Source: Branchiostoma floridae
Lineage: Eukaryota; Chordata; Leptocardii; Amphioxiformes; Branchiostomatidae
DNA: 64,000 nucleotides
Assembly (NCBI RefSeq): GCF_000003815.2
Contig: NC_049979.1
Coordinates: forward strand, 30,432,894-30,496,893
Direction of reading: 5' to 3'
The position numbers were made by a program, and so were the translations under genes. Below, one piece after another: positions 58,040 to 64,000 of this stretch (positions are counted from its first letter, which is position 1; the number at the start of each line of letters is the position of its first letter). The notes beneath the pieces were generated by a model. The model did no database searches. It was not told the origin of the DNA and saw nothing but the letters and a program-made list of their open reading frames with translations.

Positions 58040-58950
58040 GATAAATCGGTTCCTCACCGTGATCACAAAGAAACCTTCCACATATAAACCACAGGTCACT
58101 TTGAAAGACGCCTGGGGCGAGGTGACACTTATCCAGCGCGGCCATGACCTAAGGTAAGCCACTTAACATTTTCACTGAGACAATGTAACATATCATGTAC
58201 ATCTGGGAGGTATACGATAACCGTCCATCTCACAAATTCAGTTGGAGAGAGCTGAGATATGTGGTAAAATTGTGGTCTGACGTGATTTTTTAATGACAGT
58301 ACATCTATCGTCATTACTAGGACGATAAATCAAAGAAGTGGCATTCCGTGCGATAGACGCTTTAACGTTTAAATAAGGGCCAATATTTTGTTTACACGAA
58401 ATCTTGAATAAGGGGTCGATTGTGTTGTTTCTTGCTTTGTTGGTAGTTCAGCAGACATCATATGAGCGTCTTTTGACTCACGGAGCCGTGTACTGTGCAG
58501 GGAACTGTGAAAGATGGAAAGAGAGGTGATAATTATTATCGCAAACCACCAAATCCCCGAACGTAAGNNNNNNNNNNNNNNNNNNNNNNNNNNNNNNNNN
58601 NNNNNNNNNNNNNNNNNNNNNNNNNNNNNNNNNNNNNNNNNNNNNNNNNNNNNNNNNNNNNNNNNNNAATTCTACTATTTCCAATACCTCAACTATCATG
58701 TACTTTGAAACGTTTTAAGAAAGACCATTGTTAACCAAAAAACTAGCAGTTTACACAGGTTAGGTGTTTTTTTTTCCAATCAATATCAATAAAAGAGTAA
58801 ATTATTATTATATAGTATACGTAAAAACAGCAGGGCAAAGTATAATAGAGAAGTCTGGTAGAAGTACCAAATCGAATCGAACAAAACAGACAAATCGTGG
58901 TAAATGGTACGAAATCTAGTAGAGTATACAGCACAAAACAATATGATATC
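58040..58950 (+). repeat. Segmental duplication, copy 2 (partner 52040-53110)
   Basis: See 52040-53110. Here the 180-bp sub-unit is single and TGACCTAAGGTAA replaces the perfect palindrome. A gap (58568-58667) falls where the partner reads 'GTACGAACGACTAG...'. A frame on the minus strand (58145-57822) starts at an ATG in the duplicated part; see findings. Confidence 0.82.
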
Positions 58951-59410
58951 AAACAAATAAAATACACGTGTTGACCAACTTAAGCCTAACACATCCAGGA
59001 AAAACATTGCACAGCATGTTATCAAATGATACAGAAGCGTGATAGAAATGCCAACTTAGATCTTACATAATATACAAAATAATTTAGAAACAGTTAGCAC
59101 TTGCAAGACAAAATACGTTTTGTAGAAAGGCCAAACCAAGCCAAACCTAACATAATAGACAGAAGAAAGCAGATGTGTTGACAAATGTAAGAGAAGTTTG
59201 TAAGAAGTACTTATCAGAACATATTCAGTAAAGCCACCACAGGAGAATCAAAGAAAAAGTAATTGTGGTAGACGTAACTGATTAAATCCAACATGCAAAA
59301 TGCAAAAGAAAAGATAACACATGCAAGATATTACGAGAAGTTGGTAGAAGAATCAATTTGAATCTAAGAGGATGTAAAGAATGCACCACATGCAATATAT
59401 AAAAAAAGCG
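58830..59410 (+). repeat. Degenerate minisatellite related to 53.0-54.8 kb
   Basis: Words 'GGTAGAAGTACCAAAT' (58856), 'TTGGTAGAAGAATCAA' and 'GCACCACATGCAATATATAA' match the 53-54.8 kb repeat. Very decayed. Confidence 0.65.
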
Positions 59411-61499
59411 TTCCATTTCGGACGCCTCTTGTGAAAGCTAGATCATTTTAATTTGTATATTGACTTGTAACCCTGAATTCATAAACTAAGGACCACCTTA
59501 AAAAAACTTTTGCCAAAAACTATGAGATTTATCGAGCGGGCACCTGTCCAACTCTTCACTAAAACGTCAAACCAGGTGTGTTCTATTCTGGAATCAAAAT
59601 TATGACATCACTTTCGCCCTGGAAATATACTTACAGAAACTAAATCGTTTGATCCTTCTTTCGCACAAGTTTTCTTGTTCAAAAATGAGGAAAATGGAAA
59701 GAAAACCACCTGATATCGGGTCGTATGTGTGACAGGGAAGGTTTAAACTGCCGGTTCAAAAAATCAGTAAGAGTAAATCTACAAGGGTGAAGATTTGAAA
59801 GATAAGTGGTTTGTACTCAAGGAACGCGGCATTGATGTAGATTGCTTTTGTCTTGGGAACTGAATAAGGTTTGGTGCAACGTCAGGCTACATTTTATACA
59901 GCATTTTTCATTCTGTTATGTACAGTTTATTATTAAAGTGATGTGATTATTCTAACACTAATAATNNNNNNNNNNNNNNNNNNNNNNNNNNNNNNNNNNN
60001 NNNNNNNNNNNNNNNNNNNNNNNNNNNNNNNNNNNNNNNNNNNNNNNNNNNNNNNNNNNNNNNNNNNNNNNNNNNNNNNNNNNNNNNNNNNNNNNNNNNN
60101 NNNNNNNNNNNNNNNNNNNNNNNNNNNNNNNNNNNNNNNNNNNNNNNNNNNNNNNNNNNNNNNNNNNNNNNNNNNNNNNNNNNNNNNNNNNNNCACAGAT
60201 CTATGAACATTGGTTTTTCTTCTGTAAAGATTTGTCAGACAAAATATGATTTTCCCTGCATACGGTAGGGATTAGTGGATTGATGTCTTCCCAGCCAACT
60301 ACCCCCGCCCAAACTTTGTTGTGTTAGAACATAATACACATAATGTGTTTGACGTGAGATTTGTTTTAACATGTTTAAATACGGTAAAAACATTACGTGA
60401 AAAAAGAAATGTTAGAATTATTTTTTTTTATTGCTTACGTTACACAATCCACCCGGAATATCTTACTGGGTTCAGTTTTGGGGTACCCGATCATTGTCAT
60501 TTCATTCAGAGTTCGAAGTAGCATTATATGTATTGTATAGTATTATTTTCTTTTATTGTTAGGTATTAACTTTATCTCTCTATTTTTTTTTCTGTTTCCT
60601 ACTATGAGATAGATAAAAGAAGAACACCCAACGAATAAAACAAAACAATGCTGACCTTCTGAATGAACTGATCGTCTTGTGAGTAAGGTTAGTGCAGACA
60701 TAAACACACGTGCTACTTGAGGTATACACATTTACTACGCGACGTAACACCTGCTGAAGATATGTGGTGTCCTGTGCCACAAACGAATCTTATCAAAACA
60801 CACAATGAGCCTATAGATCACAAAATGTGTCAAATAATGCCAGAGGTGACATTTTGCTAGCCACCATTTTGTTTACCCGTAAGAGAGGAAAATAAGGAAA
60901 GGGCCAGGGTGTAGCTGTCTGGTGCTTAATGAAGCGAAACACCCAGTGACCCCGGGGTCATCACTGACGATGTGTCCTTGTGGCACTGTTACAGTCCATT
61001 CTAGAGAAGCTCGTTTAAAATACCAATGGCGTCCGGTGTATCTTTCAGTCATTTGTGCAGTAAAATTCGNNNNNNNNNNNNNNNNNNNNNNNNNNNNNNN
61101 NNNNNNNNNNNNNNNNNNNNNNNNNNNNNNNNNNNNNNNNNNNNNNNNNNNNNNNNNNNNNNNNNNNNNTGAAAAGTAGATGCATCTTAGCATGGGGCAA
61201 ACAGTTGATGTTAAGAAAGGAGAAGAATCGGGTCAGATACTGATTAATTCTGAGATGACAAAATGTATCTAATACAATTTCATTGAATAGCATTTGCCTT
61301 CTTTGAAGAAAAGCATTGTCTGCTACTTACATCACAAAAGTTCACTACAACGTTAACAGGCAAGAAGGTTGTCCCGTTAACCTACGTAAGTGTACAGACG
61401 CAAGATTTATAAAAATATCATCACTGAAGCTACGCTAGCCTGAGCATAGATGTAAAACGATGACAAATACAACATCTATGTCTCTAGGAATCAATTTTA
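59411..61499. other. Low-copy sequence with two gaps, no gene seen
   Basis: Gaps at 59966-60193 and 61070-61169. 'CAAAACAATGCTGACCTTCT' at 60641 also occurs at 7819 ('CAAAACAATGCTGACCTTCT'), so the duplication pairing 6.9-7.8 with 61.5-63.4 kb may have wider, scrambled relatives. Confidence 0.45.
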
Positions 61500-63430
61500 C
61501 TTTTCATGTGGAATTATAATAGCACCCGGTGTAATTTTGAAAGTTAATGTACGCCAATAGAATTTTAGGATACAGACAGAAAACAAAAACTACAAAACAA
61601 CCTCACTACAATATATTAGATGCAGAATATACTGCAGAAATAAGTTTCTGCATTCATTATTTCAGAGAAGAACTGTCCTGTCTTTCGTTGTTGATCTTAT
61701 TTGGTACAGCCTTTTTTTTGGTATTGATCAATAACTTACAATACAAGACAGAGAGCTGATGTACTATCAACGTACTATCAACATGCTAATATTATTATCA
61801 GCTCTTAAAAAAGTACAACTGACAAGGACAAATAAAGACAATATCAATAACAAACAATTCACAGTAATTTACAAATGGTTTGGTTGGGTGGTTACAACTG
61901 ATGTTTGACAGAAAGGTTCGTTTTAACAATTTTTTTCGGCACTCCTGTTTGAAGTGTCCTACAAAATGTGTCGAAGATGTTGTGTTGGATTTTCTTGCTT
62001 ACTGGGAACGAGCCTAGGATATGTAACATTTTGCACTGCAAATTTTTGTATCACATTCTAGGACAAACCTTGCTACTTGTTCTATTGTGCGCTACTTGGA
62101 GGCGCTTGATGTTTGAACTGTTGTGTTTCCTGATACTGAAGAACGTTAACCCAGTTGAGAGAGTACCAAGGGTGGTGCCAGATCCGTTCCTATGCTAAAG
62201 TTTGTTCTTATTCTGTATATCTGACATGAGTTATACAGTTTCTAATTAAAAGTTTGTAGCACAGAACTTGATCATATTCTAACGATGCAGTCGCCAAGTG
62301 GACATGAAAAGAGCTTTAAGCTGTATGATTTTTTCTGAATTCCTGGGACAGAGATTTGATGCGGATTAATATCATTTTAAATGGGAACACAACGATCTGA
62401 TATTATAGGAACTAAGCACTTGGTATTCCCTGATTCGATCTACACATTATACTTCCCACAGAAAAACAATAACTAGCCAATGTAAGCTCAGTACAGTAAG
62501 CTCAATAAAATGGTATTAGTCAATCATATCTCCGTTATTAATCGCATTGTACTCTATATCATAGATGGATTCGCCGTACAACATTGTTTGTTCCCAGTCC
62601 AAATAAGTCGATGTAATGGCAAGACGACTAGAATAGTCTATCTGTTGATGTACAGACCGAGGCTCCGGAATCGGACCAGATATTTGATTTGATAACTTTT
62701 GAAAGTTCTAAGAGTGGTATTACTTTTTTTTTTCTTATTACAAACAAAAGACATGTCAGTCGAGTCTATTATCACGCAGAAATAAGCGTAATCTAAATGT
62801 AAGTGAATAAAAGCATATCATTGATTTGTCTACATACTAACATTTAACTTATTAACTTTATTCGAGTTCTTGGTTCTGAAGCTTTAGATATAGCAGTAAA
62901 AGAAAACGTAGAAATACATAGTCGACTGTACCGTTTCATTCGCGCGCAAGTTGATGACGTGCAGACATGACGTATCCGACGACATGCATATCGTGATCAA
63001 AGGTAGTTTTTCTTCGAAACGGCCTTTTCTCTCATTTTTCTCTCGAGCATTGTATCTGATTTTTGTTCAACACATAGCTACAGCTTTATCTAAACATTTT
63101 ATTTGGACGACTTACAGGTCATTCCAGAAGAACCAAGGATTATTTTCCATTTTCCTGTCATATACCCTGGGTCTTAGATCTGTGCACCGTCCAACTGTAT
63201 TTCTTTGTAATTAAACTTTATAAGGCATGTTCTGTCTTCGAAAGATTTCAAAATTTACTAAAGTCTACAATTCCGCATGCCAACCAAATGTAATAAAAAA
63301 TACAAACAACGCATTTAGTTTTATATCTGAGAGTTAAGTTAGAGCCAAGTATACTATAGAAAATGATTGATCTTTCTGGTTTGTTAATAACTTCTGCCCA
63401 CTTTAGTTACATGCGCGAATTCTGTTGGGA
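61500..63430 (+). repeat. Ancient duplication, right member (partner 6915-7765)
   Basis: Same block order as the left member with about 1 kb extra at 61620-62640. Divergence is high but landmarks such as 'GATTTGTCTACAT' (62823) and 'TTATTTTCCATTTTC' (63140) are clear. Confidence 0.75.
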
Positions 63431-64000
63431 ATTAAAGCGCTTCTATTATTGCTTAATTTTCAATAAGAACTTTTAATAACACATTTTGCACATTAGAAGT
63501 TAAACAGCCTTTGATCATTAAAACTGCATATAAGCATTCCAATACACGTTGCATCACAATAGATCCACTTTCCTCTTCCTATCTGAGCTGCCACAGAATC
63601 CTATACCTTACTTTATATCAACATACCCCACTTCATATCCAACATTATGTAACTCGACTTTTCACATTTCTTACCTCCATTGTCGATTTTTGCTTTGCAG
63701 CTCTACAATTATTTGGGCTGTGTCTGTGACCATAGTTTTACTACATCCCTCATATTTCTCCCTTTATTCATCATAATGTCAGTTATTCCTGGCTCCCCTA
63801 TACAACAGTAACCATTACGAATATTTACTTGTTTCTGCCTCTGTGAACGGTCCTTTGTTTCGTGATCTATGCTCCATGTTTGTTCGCTTGTCAAGCGCTT
63901 GATGACCTACTGTTTTCCATGACAGTTTTTCACCTTTCCCCGTACACGGACTCTAAATCTCTGACATAACCGGCTCATGTGACTGCTACAATGCGCTGTT
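63431..64000. other. Low-copy sequence, no gene seen
   Basis: Nothing recognised to the end of the window. Confidence 0.45.

Noticed and set aside
61968-62198. 76-codon frame with hydrophobic stretch
   Set aside because: It lies in the insert specific to the right duplication, has no recognisable motif and no conserved partner; length is within chance expectation.

Overview
This is a eukaryotic, almost certainly invertebrate-animal, genomic window made nearly entirely of repeats. I find no host protein-coding gene, rRNA or functional tRNA gene that I can support. Indicators are relics of non-LTR retrotransposons, a tRNA-derived SINE, several families of small TTAA-flanked MITEs, long minisatellites, and scaffold gaps of N (471-570, 3629-3728, 12111-12210, 15925-16024, 18951-19050, 29925-30024, 40879-41024, 43367-43568, 44414-44513, 58568-58667, 59966-60193, 61070-61169). 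The short hairpin element with 'ATGCAGAAATGTTCGCGG' arms and the style of the LINE ORFs make me think of amphioxus (Branchiostoma). That is an inference from memory and not tested.

Layout. 1-10 kb: low-copy sequence holding one pair of old duplications (about 2.19-3.11 and 8.04-9.44 kb) and a broken LINE reverse-transcriptase relic (5.77-6.34 kb). 10.1-22.0 kb: four tandem copies (A-D) of an approximately 2 kb unit; copies B and C are separated by a 4.9 kb LINE inserted on the minus strand (13,697-18,593), whose empty site can be read in copy A. The LINE has ORF1, an APE-type endonuclease and a reverse transcriptase, all broken, and itself carries two nested insertions. 22.3-25.6 kb: a roughly 103-bp minisatellite and a GAACATTC-rich stretch.

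25.7-48.3 kb is the most striking part: a minisatellite of about 76-80 bp monomers, roughly 170-190 copies by my estimate, peppered with MITEs. The MITEs end in TTAA plus CCCT terminal repeats, as piggyBac elements do. Two families carry a 20-bp palindrome at fixed, asymmetric distances from the two ends (16 bp left, 42 bp right), with a compensated base change between families. The minisatellite runs in minus orientation up to 28.54 kb and in plus orientation after 29.16 kb; one MITE is split into two exactly complementary halves at the borders, which is what a single inversion of about 2.85 kb would leave. At 42.3-44.4 kb insertions are nested several layers deep.

48.3-64 kb: AT-rich low-copy sequence, a tandem repeat of about 265 bp (50.0-51.4 kb), an approximately 1 kb segment present twice (52.04-53.1 and 58.04-58.95 kb), a degenerate minisatellite (53.0-54.8 kb), and at the right end (61.5-63.4 kb) a diverged copy of the segment at 6.9-7.8 kb. 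All alignments were done by eye; percentages and copy numbers are estimates.
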